The notes under the pieces: generated by a model
What the model saw: the letters and a program-made list of their open reading frames with translations, nothing else
Told to the model about the DNA's origin: nothing
Database searches by the model: none
Source: Paulinella micropora
Lineage: Eukaryota > Cercozoa > Imbricatea > Euglyphida > Paulinellidae
Length of the DNA: 64,000 nucleotides
Assembly: GCA_019918135.1 (NCBI GenBank)
Contig: WBZZ01004177.1
Coordinates: 96,001 to 160,000, forward strand
Reading direction: 5' to 3'
Position numbers and translations under genes: made by a program
Part shown: in pieces, positions 38,059-50,292 of the stretch
Position numbering within the stretch: the first letter of the stretch is position 1
How the letters are laid out: each line of letters begins with the position of its first letter

Positions 38059-41000
38059 TGACGGGCATCGCCTGGCTGGGTATCCTCTGGGCCGCCCTGG
38101 CGCCCCGCGCCGGGGCCTATTGTGTGCTGCCCCGGCGCGAGCCGGTTAGCACCGACCTCGTGCTGGAGCTGTCAGTGCTAGCAAGTGGCTCGATCTGGAC
38201 GCTGCTCATGGCCGGCGCCAACGGCGCGCGCCGCCGCCGCGCGGCGCAGGCCGGTGACGGCTTGTGGTGTTCTTGGTGGTGTTCTGGGGCGACGGCACGC
38301 CGGCCCAGAGTTGCAGCTCTGCCGAGCCCTGTGCCCACACGTTCCGCGGGGGGGGGCCTGGTTCAGGTTATAGTAGCCGGTCCGGTCGTAGGTTGGGCCA
38401 CGACACCGGAGTGGCGCCAACAGCAGACAGGGGGGGTCGGGCTGCTGCGCATTACTCAGTGGGGTGGGCTGCAGCTGGCGCCCGGCACGGGTTACCACTT
38501 CTACGGCGAGGCCGCGTTGGTTTCGCTGCCGCCGTTGTCGGACCTGGACACCTCACACGTCACATTGCTGGCGTACAGCTTCGCGGAGCTGTCGCCCGCC
38601 GCGTGCTTCGACGTCTCGGGCCTGCAGACTGGTTCGACCACTTCGTTGCGAGCGGCGTTCGCCGACTCCCCCTGCCTGAAGTTCGCCAACGTAAGCGGTT
38701 GGGACACGTCGCGGGTCCTGGACACGGCGTGGCTGTTCCGCGGCACGGCGGCGACCACCATCCCGGGCCTGGAGCGCTGGAACCTGACGCAGGTCGTGAA
38801 CGCGACCGGCATGTTCGCAGCGGCGGCCGAGCTGCGCGCTGACCTGTCGGGTTGGAGGCTGGACAACCTGCGGGAGGCCGGGGGCCTGCTGGCCGGCGCA
38901 CCACTCCTGGCCCAGGACCTGAGTGGTTGGGGGGCTAACCTGACGGCCCAGTCTTGCCTGGAGCTGGTGCAGTCCTCGGGCCTGGCGGCCTGGCAGGCGC
39001 CGCTGAAATGCCAGCAATGGCTACTACCTCCGGAGGCATCTTCCCTGCCGTCGCCCCCGCGAAGCCCCGGGCTCCGCCCTCGTCGCCGGGCGCGACGGGC
39101 TCGCCCACGCCCACGCCTACACCCTCGCCGAGCGCCACGGGCTCGCCCACGCGGAGCCCGACTACCACCCACAGCCAGACACCCGCGGGGCCGGGTCCGC
39201 CCTCGTCGCCGGGCGCGACGGGCTCGCCCACGCCCACGCCTACACCCTCGCCGAGCGCCACGGGCTCGTCCACGCCCACGCCTACATTCTCAGCGAGCGC
39301 CACGGGCTCGCCCACGCGCAGCCCCAGCCCGACTACCACCCACAGCGAGACACCCGCGGGACCGGGCGCGACTGGCTCGTCCACGCCTACCCGCAGCCCC
39401 CCCGGCTCGTCCACGCCCACGCCGACACCTTCACCGAGCGCCATCGGCTCGTCCACGCCTACCCGCAGCCCCCCCGGCTCGTCCACGCCCACGCCGACAC
39501 CTTCACCGAGCGCCACCGGCTCGTCCACGCCCACGCCTACACCTTCACCGAGCGCCACCGGCTCGCCCACGCCTACCCGCAGCTTCCCCGGCTCGTCCAC
39601 GCCCACGCCTACACCCTCGCCGAGCGCCGCCGGCTCGCCCACGCCTACCCGCAGCCCCCCCGGCTCGTCCACGCCCACGCCTACACCCTCGCCGAGCGCC
39701 ACGGGCTCGCCCACGCCTACCCGCAGCCCGCCCGGCTCGTCTACGCCCACGCCCACGCCCACGGGCAGCGCGACCGCCAGCGCATCGGCGACCTGGTCAC
39801 CCACTGCCACCCCGAGCGGTAGCCCGAGCCCCACCGCTACGGCGACGCGAACACCGAGCCAGAGCCCGAACTATTGCGCCGCCGGGCCCTCGGTCGTGCC
39901 CTTTTTCCAGAACTTTTCCGCCGACGTGTCGGGGCCTTGGGCGGCGACCTGCTCCGGCCTGCAGTCTACGAGCCGGCGCTGCTGGCACGCGTTCGACGGC
40001 ACCGAGTACCCGGGGCAGCGGCTGGCGGTTGGTGCCGCGCCGCGTGAGTGGCTGAGCCGCGGCTACTACCTGGGCCCCGAGAGCCGTGCTCCTGGCTCTT
40101 ACGTGGGGCCCACCACCACCAACACCACTCGCAACGAGCAGCTCGCGGGCGAATGGCTGCAACTGCGCCGCCTGGACGGCCAGCCGGTGCGCCTGACAGA
40201 CTTCACGCTGGCCGGCTACCTGCCGGGCACGGCCCGTCCCCCCTGGCGCGGCGGGGCCCCGCGCCGGCTCTACCTGGCCGCGACGGCGCAGGGCAGCGAC
40301 GAGGGGAATTGGACGGTACTGTACGAAACCCCGCGGGGCGGACAGGAGGATGCCTGGGGCTACCGCTGGAGGCGGAACTACGTGCTGAACGCGTCCGGCG
40401 ACTACCTAGCGTACCGCTGGATCTTTGCCGAGGTGTACCCCTACTACAACCGGACCGGGCGCGGCGCTACGCCCACCTGGGACAATGCGACCAGCCGCAC
40501 CGACCCCGACCAGGAGTGGTCCCTCGCCGCCTCGAGCTACGCCGCCAACGCACAGCACGTGTGGCGGGCCTTCAACGGCCGCGCCGACGTGGTCACCGAC
40601 TACTGGTCCTCGGCGGCCGGCACGTACCTGGCGCCGGGCGGCCTGCCCGCGCGGCCGTGACGTACAACGTGGATGGCGGCGGCAGCGTGGTGGGGGAGTG
40701 GCTCCAGGTCAGCCACGCGCAGTCCCGGTGGCGGGTGGCTTCCTTCACCCTCACGGCCAGGCACACGTACTCGGACCAAGCCCCCCGGACCTTCCGCTTG
40801 CTGGGCAGCCAGGGCGGCGGGGCCTGGACGATCCTGTACACGCAGAGCAGCCCCCTCACCGCCGCGTACTGGGCGGACCCCAACCGCAGCCGCACGTTCG
40901 CCGTGGCCGGCACGGCCGGCTCCTTCTACACTACCTTCCGTCTCGTGGTGCTCGAGACCCTGTCCGTTTACGGCAGCGCGGTCGTGGGCGAGCTCTCGTT

Positions 41001-44000
41001 CGCCTTGGAAGAGCTGGCCCTGCGCAACCAGCCCCAGGGCTACAGTGACCCGGGCTCGGTGGCGCAGCTGCTGGCGCCGGTCTGGAACCACAAGGCCGGC
41101 TACGCGGGCCAGGATGCCGACGTGGTACTCTCCTCTTCTTCCAGCCTCGGCGTGGACCAGGACGTCTGGTACGCCTTCGACGGGGCGGCCCAGACGGACG
41201 CCAATTACTGGTCCTGCTCGGCCGCAGAACTGTACAACAGCACGGCGTACGGCATCGCGCTGTTTAACCTGTCCAATACCTCGTGGATAGACGGCAACCT
41301 GACCTGGCGCGGCGCTTGGGTGCAGGCCGAGTACCGCCGCAGCGCTAGGCGCGTCGTCCAGTTCCGGCCCGTGCCCAGGTACGGCCTGGGACAGAAGGCC
41401 CCGAAGACTTCTGTGCTGCTGGGCAGCCACGACGGCGGCCAGCAGTGGTCGACGCTCTACCTAGACATGATGCCCCCCGCCAGCGCCACGCGGCCCCTGA
41501 CGCTGCCGCCCGGGCTGGACGCCTACGCCCTGCTGCGCTTCGTCGCGGTGAACACCCGTGCGGACAGCCTGGGCCCGGGCTACCTGGTGCCGGCCGAGCT
41601 CGGGGAGCTGTGGCTGGAGTTCGAGGGGGCGGACGGCTGGTCGCGCTCCTCGTCCGGGTTCGAAATCACCCCGCAGTACGGCCTGCACGACGTGAAGCTC
41701 GCCTTCAACGGCCTGGCGGCGACGGCCGGGGACTTTTGGTGCTCGACCCCGGGCTACCAGACCTCAACCAGAACGCGGCGGCGCAGACCCCGAACGTGGA
41801 CGGGACCACCACCGTCTGGGGCGAGTGGGTGCAACTCGCGCACCGCAGCACGGCGCGCCGCGTCCGTTCGCTCTTCCTCACGACCCGCCAGACCTACTTC
41901 GACGAGGCGCCCCGGCGGTTCCGGCTGCTGGGCAGCCAGGACGGCGCGGCCTGGACGACCGTGTACCACGCCGACCCCGTGCCCACGACCCCGGCCTGGG
42001 ATGCTGGCGCGGCCCAGACCAAACAGTTCGACGTCCCGGCCGGCGCGGGGGCCTACCGCTTGTACCGCTTCGTGTTGACCGAGACGGGCCAGGCGTACGG
42101 CAGCGCCATCCTGGGTGACCTGGCGCTGGACTTCGAGGACCCCCGGGCGCCGTGGCCCGTGCCCAACGCGTCCGACGGCTGGTCGGTGGACGCCTCCAGC
42201 CTGCTGGTGGAAGCGGGCTTCGACCACGGGGCGTGGCGGGCCTTCAACGGCCTGGCCAATGCGCAGGAGGACTACTGGTGCTCCCGCGCCGGCACCTACT
42301 ACGCGGATGGCACCGCCAACCCCGGCAGCGCGGCCGGCACGCCCAACGTGGACGGCGCCGCCACCCTGTACGGCGAGTGGCTGCAGCTCGCACACTCGGC
42401 CCGGCGGCGGCGCCTGGTGTCCCTGACGCTCACGGCCAGGTTCCAGTACTCGTCCGAGGGCGGGCCGAGGAAGTTCAGCCTGCTGGGCAGCAACGACACC
42501 CTGTCCTGGCAGACGCTGGTGGGGCAGGCGTCGGCGCTGGCTTGGGCCGGCGGCGCCAACCAAACCAAGACGTGGGCGGTACAGGCGGCCGGCGCCGGCC
42601 GCTGGGCGCACTCGGTGTTCCGCCTGGTCGTCACGGAAACCACGAACCCCTACGGCACGGCGCAGGTCGGCGAAATGTCGCTGGCGTTCGAGGACGCCGA
42701 GCTCAGCGCCGAGGTGCCGGAGCTGTACCCGGCGCTGGTGCAGGGCCCCGCCGGCTCCTGCGGGCCCGGTCAGCGCTGCGAGTCGCAGGCCGGGGGCTTC
42801 GGCTGCCCCTGCGCGTCTGGCTTCGCGGCCGCCGCGGTCGGGGGCTGCGCCGACACCGACGAGTGCACCTTCCGTCGCAGCCCGGTCCCCCAGCCCAACC
42901 GCGCCTTTACGCTGGCCGACCGCGGGACGACCTGCCTCCCGTCCTCGTACAGCGGCAACGACGGCTGTGAGCAGGCGTTCAAGGCGCAGCCCAACCCGCT
43001 CGGGGGGGTCTGGACGTCAGGCCCCGAATTCGGCGCGGCCAACGGCTCCTGCACGCCAAGCTGCGGGGACTACACCAACCCCCCCGGCACCTGGCTCACG
43101 GTCAACGTGGGAGCGGCCTACCGGCTGCGCGCGGTGGGGATCCGGCCCGCGGCGGGCAGTGCGCAGGATACCGCCCCCCAGAACATGAGCGTGTACGCCT
43201 CCCTGTACATCATGAGCCTCACCGCGAGCTACTGGGGCAGCCTGCGCAAGCTCGACTGGCTCAACGCGGCCGAGCCGGACCTGGTCTGGTTCGAGCTGCC
43301 CCCGCGGCCGGCCCAGTTCGTGCAGCTCGTGGTCCACTCGGTCGGCAACCCAAACAACAATACCGCCCGGCGCTCGTCGGTCAAGCTCAACCAGCTGAGC
43401 TTCGATACGGCGGACAGCCTCGTGCCCCTGCAGCCCTGGTCCGCCGCCGACGTGGGCGTGCGCGTGGCCGTGTCCAGCCAGCATGCCGACTACCCGGCCT
43501 GCACGGCGGCCAAGACCTTTGACTACGAGGCCGCCACGGACTGCTCGGCCTGGTACAGCGCGCCCGGCTATGACCCGGCCACGGGCCGCTACGTGGGCGC
43601 CAGCGGCCGCACCATCGGCAGCTGGGTCTTTCCGGGCGAGCACGTGACGTACGACCTGGGCGCCGCCTACACGCTGACGCGCGTGGCGCTGTCGGTACGC
43701 TACGACGCCCACGTCAGCGGGCCCAACAACCTGACGCTGAGGATCAGCAACCAGTCCCTGGACGGCCCCTTCCAGCTGTGGCAGACGGGGGGGTGGCTGC
43801 CGTGGCAGGCGGACCAGCACGGCCGCGCCTGGTGGTTCGACCCCGGCAACGTCGTCACGGGCCGGTTCGTGACGCTGGTGGCGCAGCAGGTGGGCAACGG
43901 GACGCAGGGGTCTGCTGGCCTGGTGCTGCACGAACTTTTCTTCGACACGGCCGGCGTGGCCGCCGGCGACTGCGGCGGCAGCGCCATGCTGTGCGACAAC

Positions 44001-44390
44001 CGGCCCGGCACGTACGCCTGCGGCCTGGGCCAGGACTGCCGGTCCTGGGGTTGCCCCGCGGGCTACCAGTGCGCCGAAAGCCCCGGGGGAGTGAGCTGCA
44101 CCTGCACGCAGCTCGTCAACTTTGATTTTTACGTAGGCAGCTACCTGCCCGTCGGCCAGCAGAACTGGATCCTCGTCGACACTTCCACCTACAGCCCACC
44201 CTTTACCGCTTACAGTTGCCCCAAGTTGGTCAACAAGACTAACTGGCTGGGTGGCTATACGTACACGCACCAATTTCGTATTACGACGAATTTTAATAAC
44301 CAATCGCAACTGGTCGAGATCTATCGCCTGGACGCGCTGGGCGGCTGGAACTTCAACCTGGGCTTCGTGTGCCAGCGGTACTCGTGCTAG
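38059..44390 (+). pseudogene. Giant secreted adhesin: PKD, DUF285, Pro/Thr repeats, F5/8C-like and EGF-like domains
   Basis: A signal-peptide-like start (GIAWLGILWAALAPRAGAYC) lacks a clean ATG. Next come a PKD-like domain (VVFWGDGTPAQ), DUF285 repeats (FANVSGWDTSRV, LERWNLTQVVNATGMF) and a mucin-like Ser/Pro/Thr tract, 39060-39830. At least five beta-sandwich repeats follow, with the theme WxAFNG…YWCS…NVDG…GEWLQL…LLGS.DG..W…GELxLxFE. An EGF-like unit lies near 42760-42880, then two further discoidin-like domains, a second Cys-rich EGF-like unit near 43970-44110 and a C-terminus without a transmembrane helix. Frame changes occur near 38250, 38350 (in a G9 run), 39040, 40660 and 41765. Glycan-binding attachment is a reasonable inference. 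Confidence 0.65.
39060..39830. repeat. Ser/Pro/Thr-encoding tandem repeats
   Basis: Variants of GGCTCGTCCACGCCCACGCC with ACACCTTCACCGAGCGCCAC are repeated more than ten times. The plus frame giving [15 protein letters not shown] is the coding one; other frames stay open only because the unit lacks stops. Confidence 0.8.
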
Positions 44391-45005
44391 GCGTTCCTGC
44401 CCTCTGGCCGGCGCTGGCTGCGCTGGCTCGTGGGGGGGACGACCTCCTCGCCTTTTCGCGGGAATAAAAAGGTCCTGCAAGTTTGGCACTCAACTAGGCT
44501 AGCAGAAAAAGGTCCTGCCGGTTTGGCACTCACCCGGACAGTGGACACGAACGTCTCGGCCCCCCCCCAGGAGTCCAGTCCACCCGGGGGCGTGCCGGTG
44601 TTGCTGCTGGGGGAGGGCTAAGCGCGAGGAGGGGGGGGGGGGCACTGCTTCCTCCTCCCCCCCAGGCAGGCGCGGCGGCGGTACTCGTGCCAGCCGCCCG
44701 CCCCCCCCCCTCCCAGCGAATACCCAGGGGAGGGGGCCACGTCCGCGGGCGGGCACGCGGCCGGCGCACGGGGGGGGGGGGGGGTGGGCCGCCACGCCGG
44801 GCGCGCGGGGCGGGGGGCCGAGACGTGGGCAGACACGCGGCCGGCGCACCTGGGGGGGGCGCCACGCTCGGGCGCGTGGGCTGGGGGGCCGGGACGTGGG
44901 GCGGACAGTTTCCCCCGGCAGGAGTGGCGCCCCCGTGTGTCTCCTTTCCCTCGCTGGCCTCCCCCAGAATCCGCTGTCCGGGCGCCGCGCACCGGGTCGC
45001 CGCGC
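44391..45005. other. Intergenic region with polyadenylation signal and 27-bp direct repeat
   Basis: GAATAAAAAGG at 44461 follows the adhesin stop by about 70 bases. A sequence AAAAAGGTCCTGC, two variable bases, GTTTGGCACTCA occurs twice, at 44465-44491 and 44508-44534. G runs of 10 or more follow at 44631 and 44770. No gene. Confidence 0.55.
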
Positions 45006-46518
45006 ATGGAGCCCCCTGCCCCCCCGCTGCCCGGCTGGGTCGACCCGCCGGGACCCGACGACGAGCCGGAGCCGCCGGGGCGGCCGTTGGTGGACGTGGA
45101 GGCGGGGCAGGTTTGCTGCGCGTACCAGGGGCCGGGCCCAGGTGCTTGTCCGGGCGTTTTGGCGTGCCGGGCAGGTTCGACCCCCGGTGCACCTCGTCGC
45201 CCATCCCCTGCCTCGTCTTGTCGCCCGAGGTGGCGACCAAGCTGTTGCGCAGCCTGCTCTGGGCTTTTGTGCTGGGCGGTGGCTCGTGGGGCGTGGTCGC
45301 TAGCCTGCAGGAGGTGTGTGGCGGCGGCGGCCAGCCCCCCTGTGCCTGTTGGTCGTGCGATCTGAGGCGCGTGTCGCGCTGCTGGCACGACCTCGACGGC
45401 TGTTGGTGCTGGAAGTGCCGGGTGAGGGAACGCTTTCCCGAGAGGCGGTTGCTGGTGTACGCCGAGGGCGGGGCAGAAGACGAGCGCCCCCACCTGCTCG
45501 AGCTCGGCTCCCGGATTGCGGCCCGGTTGGACCTGGGCTTCTGGAGCTCCGACGCGGCGTGGGAGAAAACGGGCTTGTCTAGGCTGTGCCGGGAGCGGCC
45601 GGCCTGGCTCGAGCAGCTGGAGCCACTCTGCGCGGCGCTGGGGTGCCAGAGCCAGTGGCAGGAGGCGCTGCGCGGGGGGCGCCGCCCGGCCGGGGCCCGC
45701 GGGGACCGTCGGCCCAGGCGTTTGCTGGCTGTCCTGTCGGAGCCCAGGGCCTCTGCCTGCGCCTGCCGTGCCTGCCGGCGGTACAATGCGCTAGGCAAGC
45801 TGGGCCTGCCCGACCAAGCGCAGCTTTGCGCCCAGGAGGGCTGCGGCCACGCGGGCCCGGCCCCGGAGACGCGCCGGGGGCGCTGGCCTACCACTTGCAA
45901 AGGCAACGCAGCCTGCTACAACGCTTGTCCTGCCAGAACATTTGGTGGGTCAGGTATGACTCTCGGGGGGAAGTGGCCCTGCAGCCCCGCCACGACGTGT
46001 TCCATGGTTTCGCCAAGACCACTGCCTGCCTCGACGGCCTGTGCGCCTTGGTCGACCGGGCCGAGCCGGCCAGGACGGGCCAGCCGCAGGGCCGGGACTG
46101 TGCTTTTGGCTACTGGGGCAGGGACGGCCAAAGGAAGCTGTGTGTCTTCCTAGCGCAGGGGCTGGATGGCTCCGCGCTCCGGGACGAGTGCCACCGGTGG
46201 CGGCGAGAGAGGGGGTTCGTGTGTACCTTGGCCGAGTACTTGCACCCGGTCGCGGTGCTCAGCTGGGGCGAGAAGCACTCGCCCGCCGGCAGCCCGACTA
46301 CCAGCCAGGGCCGGGCCGCGCGCCGTGTCGTCCGCATGCTACAATCGGCACAGGCGAGGGCCGGCCCGGGGGCTAGGGAAGGCCGCGGCGTCCAGTGGCC
46401 CCGGCCGCACCGGCTGGTGGACGGGCTGCTAGTGCCGGGCGGTGAGGTTTTCGCCTATGACGGCTTCCAGGCCTACCAGCCCGTGCTGCTGTATTTCTCG
46501 CAGCACGACAGTGAGTAG
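45006..46518 (+). pseudogene. Unrecognised Cys-rich protein of about 500 residues, frame-broken
   Basis: ATG 45006; shifts near 45170 and 45890 are needed to reach the stop at 46518. A Cys/Trp cluster (CACWSCDLRRVSRCW, DGCWCWKCR) near residue 130 suggests zinc binding, and another group (CACRACRRY, CAQEGCGHAG) lies near 265. The last 200 residues look globular (FGYWGRDGQRKLCVFLAQG, ECHRWRRERGFVCTLAEYL, FAYDGFQAYQPVLLYF). I cannot assign a family. A possible AGTAAAAAG signal follows at 46563. Confidence 0.45.
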
Positions 46519-46904
46519 AGTAGCTTGGTCCCGCCGGGACGTGACAACGACGTTTTGCTTGCTCAGTAAAAAGCAGAGATTTTGGTGGGGAGGAGAGCCG
46601 GGGGACTACCCCCCTTGGTGGGGGGCCGGCCTCGGCCGAGCGGTCCGGGCCACCCCTAGTAGCCGCGCGGACCGGGGAGCCCCAAAGAAAAGCGCGCCCA
46701 GGGTGGCCGGCGGGGAAGAGCCCGCCGGGTGCTAGCAGAGAGTTCACAGCAATTGAGAGAGAGGGAGAGGGTGGAGAGGGAGAGGCGTGCGAGGAGAGGG
46801 AGGGGGCGTGCGAGGAGAGGGAGGTCTGTCCCTTTTCTGGCCTTGGTCGTGCACCCTAGGTAAAAAGTACCCAGGGCTTGGCGAGCGGCCGCACAGAGCC
46901 AAGC
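46519..46904. other. Intergenic region
   Basis: Contains the 3' signal of the preceding gene, then GAGAGGGAGAGG repeats at 46755-46825 and a TAAAAAGTAC element 40 bases before the next ATG. No gene. Confidence 0.5.
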
Positions 46905-49203
46905 ATGGCTAGCCCACAGCCCGACCTGCCGCGCTTGTCCGCCATACTACCTTATCTCCGCGGAATCGACCGTTTTGCGTCCTCGTGTCTCGATCCGTAC
47001 TGGGGCACTCCAGAACGAGAGTACCTACAGCGCTCAATTGTGCTCCTGCGGTGTTTGCATCGCTACGCCTGTACTCTCCAGGGAGAGGCAGGCTCCGGCC
47101 TGCAATACCTGCAGGCTGTTCTCGACGCTTTAAACGCCGGCATCCCCGAGGTCAGCCATACTCTACAACTCCCGGGCTCGGAGACCAACAACCCGCGGGT
47201 GTGGCAGTTGGCCGTGAAGGAGCTGAACAAGCAGCGCAGCTTCGTCTGCCCTTGGTCACTACCGACCAACGTCGGGGGGGCCTCCGCGAGACCTTAGCTT
47301 GGCGGGCCCTGGAGGACGTCGAGACAGCTTGGTGGGCCCTGGAGGACGTCGTCGCCCTGTTCTCGCCCCAGACGTCCACGGCGTCCCAGCAGCACGAGGA
47401 GGAGCCAGAGGAGGACGAGGACCTCTGGTTTTCGGGGGACGTCCCACCCGAGCCACCAGGGTCCCTAGACCTCACCGTGATCGTTGAACGGCCAGAGCAC
47501 GGCGGCGAGGAAGCAGCGCTGAAGCCAGACAACACGGGGTGCTTCCCCTTTGTGCAGTCAGAGAGGAGTCAAGGATCTCGGGAGGTTACTCGTGTGCACT
47601 TGCGGGGCTTTGCTTTGGTCTTGCCAGGCTCCAAGGATAGGTTCGAGCTGGCGCAGCAGACCACTCTGCGCCAGCTGAAGTTCTCGGAGCTCGACTGCTC
47701 CAGAGTCGATCACGAGGCCAAGGTGCAGTTGACGGAGTGTAGCGTGCTCGAGGAATTTGCGTTGACGCGGCGTCGTCCATCGGCCACGGAAGGCGGCCTG
47801 GTCCAGCTACCGCTGTACTTCACGAACTGTCCGGCTCTCCGCCTGGTCGACACCTCTACGGGCGGCAGCGGCTCGCAGCCCGTCGCGATTACGCTGAGCG
47901 GTGTGAGAAACGCAGTGGTGCTCAAGCCCGGCGCTGGAGACTTTGCGCTGACGGTAAAGTCCAGCAATATGAGTGTCGTACGCATGCAGAGCCCAGAGCC
48001 CGACACGGCTGGCCAAGTGCAGCTGGATTTCTCGGACTGTTCCCTGCTGGAGCACGTAGTCTGGTACGGGCTGCAAGTGGCTACTAGCAACGTTACTGCC
48101 AAGTTCGGCAAAGTCAACCTATTGAAGGAAGTGGCATGGCCCGACCTGCGCCTAGCGCAAGGGTCTTTCAGCCTCATAGCGACCTTAGCCGGCAGGCAGA
48201 CGGATAACGATCCTAGCGATTTCTACCGCCGTCAAGAATACACCATCGGGCTACCAAAACTGCAGATCTGCCAAGGGGGCCTGACCTGCGAACTCCAGGG
48301 GTGCCAGTACCTGCGGCGATTTGAGCTACCGCAGCTAGAAACTGTGCGCGGGAACCTGAAACTGAGCCTGGACTACTGTTTTCAACTGGAGTCCTGCCAG
48401 CTGCCCCGGCTTGTCTCTGTCGGCGGCGACCTATGCCTGGAACTACATGCTTCCGCCGCAGGTTTTAGTTCATCCTACGCTCCACTGCCCGAGTTAGTGC
48501 TGCTGGAGCTGCACACCTGCAGGTCTGGTTCCTTGGATCTGAATGCCCCATCGCTGCAAACTGTCAGCCTGCCTAAGCTACGCCAACTGGAGCGAGAACT
48601 GGACATAAGAGCCAGGAATTGTAAGAAACTGAAACTCTGCCAGCTGCCTAGCCTGACCACGTGTGGATCGGCTGTCGTGCAGCTCACGTTCGAACGTTGT
48701 GCCGAACTAAAGGCACTGACGCTGCCGCAAAGCCTGGCATGCAAGAAGCTTGAGCTCACGTTCGAACAATGTAACGGACTAGAGGCACTGACGCTGCCGC
48801 GGAGCCTGGCATGCGAGACGCTTGAGCTCGACTTCAGCTACTGTGCTGGACTAGAGGTACTGACGCTGCCACCGAGCCTGGCATGCGAGAAGGGGCTGGA
48901 GCTCAGGTTCACACGATGTGCCAAACTAAAGGCACTAACGCTGCCACCGAGCCTGGCATGCGAGACGCTTAAGCTCGACTTCGACGAGTGTACCGGACTA
49001 GAGACACTGACGCTGTCACCGAACCTGGAATGCAAGGAGCTGAGGCTCAACTTCCGACAATTACCGTGCTCCAGATCATCCGCTTTCCTACCAACACAGA
49101 AAAGCAAGAGGACGCTCGTCTCTATTACGACGATTGCCCTCGGCTCCAGCTAAACGCGCCTTCGTCTTATGACGTAACCCAACTAGGGAAACTTTATTCG
49201 TAG
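46905..49203 (+). pseudogene. Leucine-rich-repeat-like protein, paralogue 3 (largest)
   Basis: ATG 46905 gives a helical N-terminal region of about 125 residues, then a shift in the G7 run at 47273 leads into the main frame (to about 49050). A second shift gives the likely C-terminus ending at 49203 (DARLYYDDCPRLQLNAP). From residue 230 on, repeats of the form LDFSDCSLLEHV, LRRFELPQLETV and LELHTCRSGSLDL appear. The last five are nearly identical 24-residue units of the type LTFERCAELKALTLP. The family is shared with the 25.8-kb and 36.5-kb genes. An intracellular recognition or F-box-like adaptor role is possible but unsupported. Confidence 0.5.
48690..49045 (+). repeat. 72-bp tandem repeats inside the LRR-like gene
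   Basis: About five copies of a 72-base unit with the recurring words GCACTGACGCTGCC, AGCCTGGCATGC and GAGCTC. High DNA identity between copies points to recent expansion by unequal exchange. Confidence 0.8.
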
Positions 49204-50292
49204 GTACCTGCAGGAACAACGCTGTTCTCTTGGGGTTTCGCTGTCGCAGGGACAGGGGGGAAGGGCGAGGAGAGGGTGATCTTTCCCAAAAGAGGAACAT
49301 GTCGTATTAAAAAAGCCCTCGTGTGCGTGATGATGCTGATGTGGGTGAGGTAGAAAGTGAGAGAGGCTAAGTCCCCTATTCTCTCTGCGTGCCGACCGGG
49401 CGCGCGCCCGGCGCGTGCTAGCCAAGTACGAAAGGGGGGGGGTGGCCCCCCGGGGGCGGTAGGTTCCGAGGGGCGGGCTTCCGCCGGGCAGCCGCTAGTG
49501 TGTTAGCTATTTTAACTAGCCTGGCCGCCAGCCGCGCCGGTAGCTCTCACGTGGGGGGAGAGGGGACCAACCCTCGTGGATAATTTGCGGCACGTGTGAC
49601 TCTCTACGCGCCAGCTGGCTGGCTGGAACAGCTAGCTGCACGCCCGTGCACCACAGTCTGCGTCCGGGGCTAGGTCCCAAGCGATCGTGTGTTGGTCGTG
49701 TGGTAATCTTACTAGGGTGGAGAGGTCCCGGTGGACCAGAGGAAAAAAAGGGTGAGGCAGCAGCTGCACCTCCAGGGAGGTCGTCTGCACTCTCGGGAGG
49801 GGGGGTCCCTTTCCACTCTCGAGAGGGGAAGTTTTCATGCCCCGCGCGTTGCCGGCCCGGTGCGGGGGGGGGGGGGGGGCGCGACGAGGGGTCTCCGCCA
49901 CTCTCCGTGCCAGAGCGCCCGGCCCGCGCCGGCACGGCCCCGCCGGCAGCCCACGCCGGCGGTGGACGCGACCGCGTGCCAAGGGGGGGAGGGGGGCACG
50001 CCCCGGCCGGAGGAGGCAGGGGGGGGCGCCCCGTGGGCGTGCGGGTCGGCGTGCGTCGTCTCTCCCCCCCCCCCCCTCTCCGTCCCGCCGCGGGTCGCTG
50101 CCTGCGCCCGGCAGGGGGCCGGGGGGTGGCGCGGGCCATGCCATACGTGCACTGATGGGCGCCCAGGTAGGCGCCGGGCCCGGGGGCGCGGGCCTGTGTG
50201 CGCACGGGGGCTCTCCCCCCCCCCCAGCCGCGCGTGCCGGCCCTCCCCACGGTCCCGTCCTCGCTCAAAAAACCAACCAACTGGCTAGCCAG
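49204..50292. other. Large intergenic region with shared repeat sequence
   Basis: TATTAAAAAAGCC near 49305 may end the LRR gene. From 49675 to 49830 there is sequence related to 52655-52990 (GTGTGTTGGTCGTG; GGCAGCAGCTGCACCTCCAGG; CACTCTCGAGAGGGG). Long G runs occur at 49864 and C runs at 50064. Frames are open on both strands without recognisable content. Confidence 0.5.

Noticed and set aside
38935..39834. Minus-strand frame rich in Val/Gly/Glu repeats
   Set aside because: Antisense of the Ser/Pro/Thr repeat tract of the adhesin gene; low complexity only.
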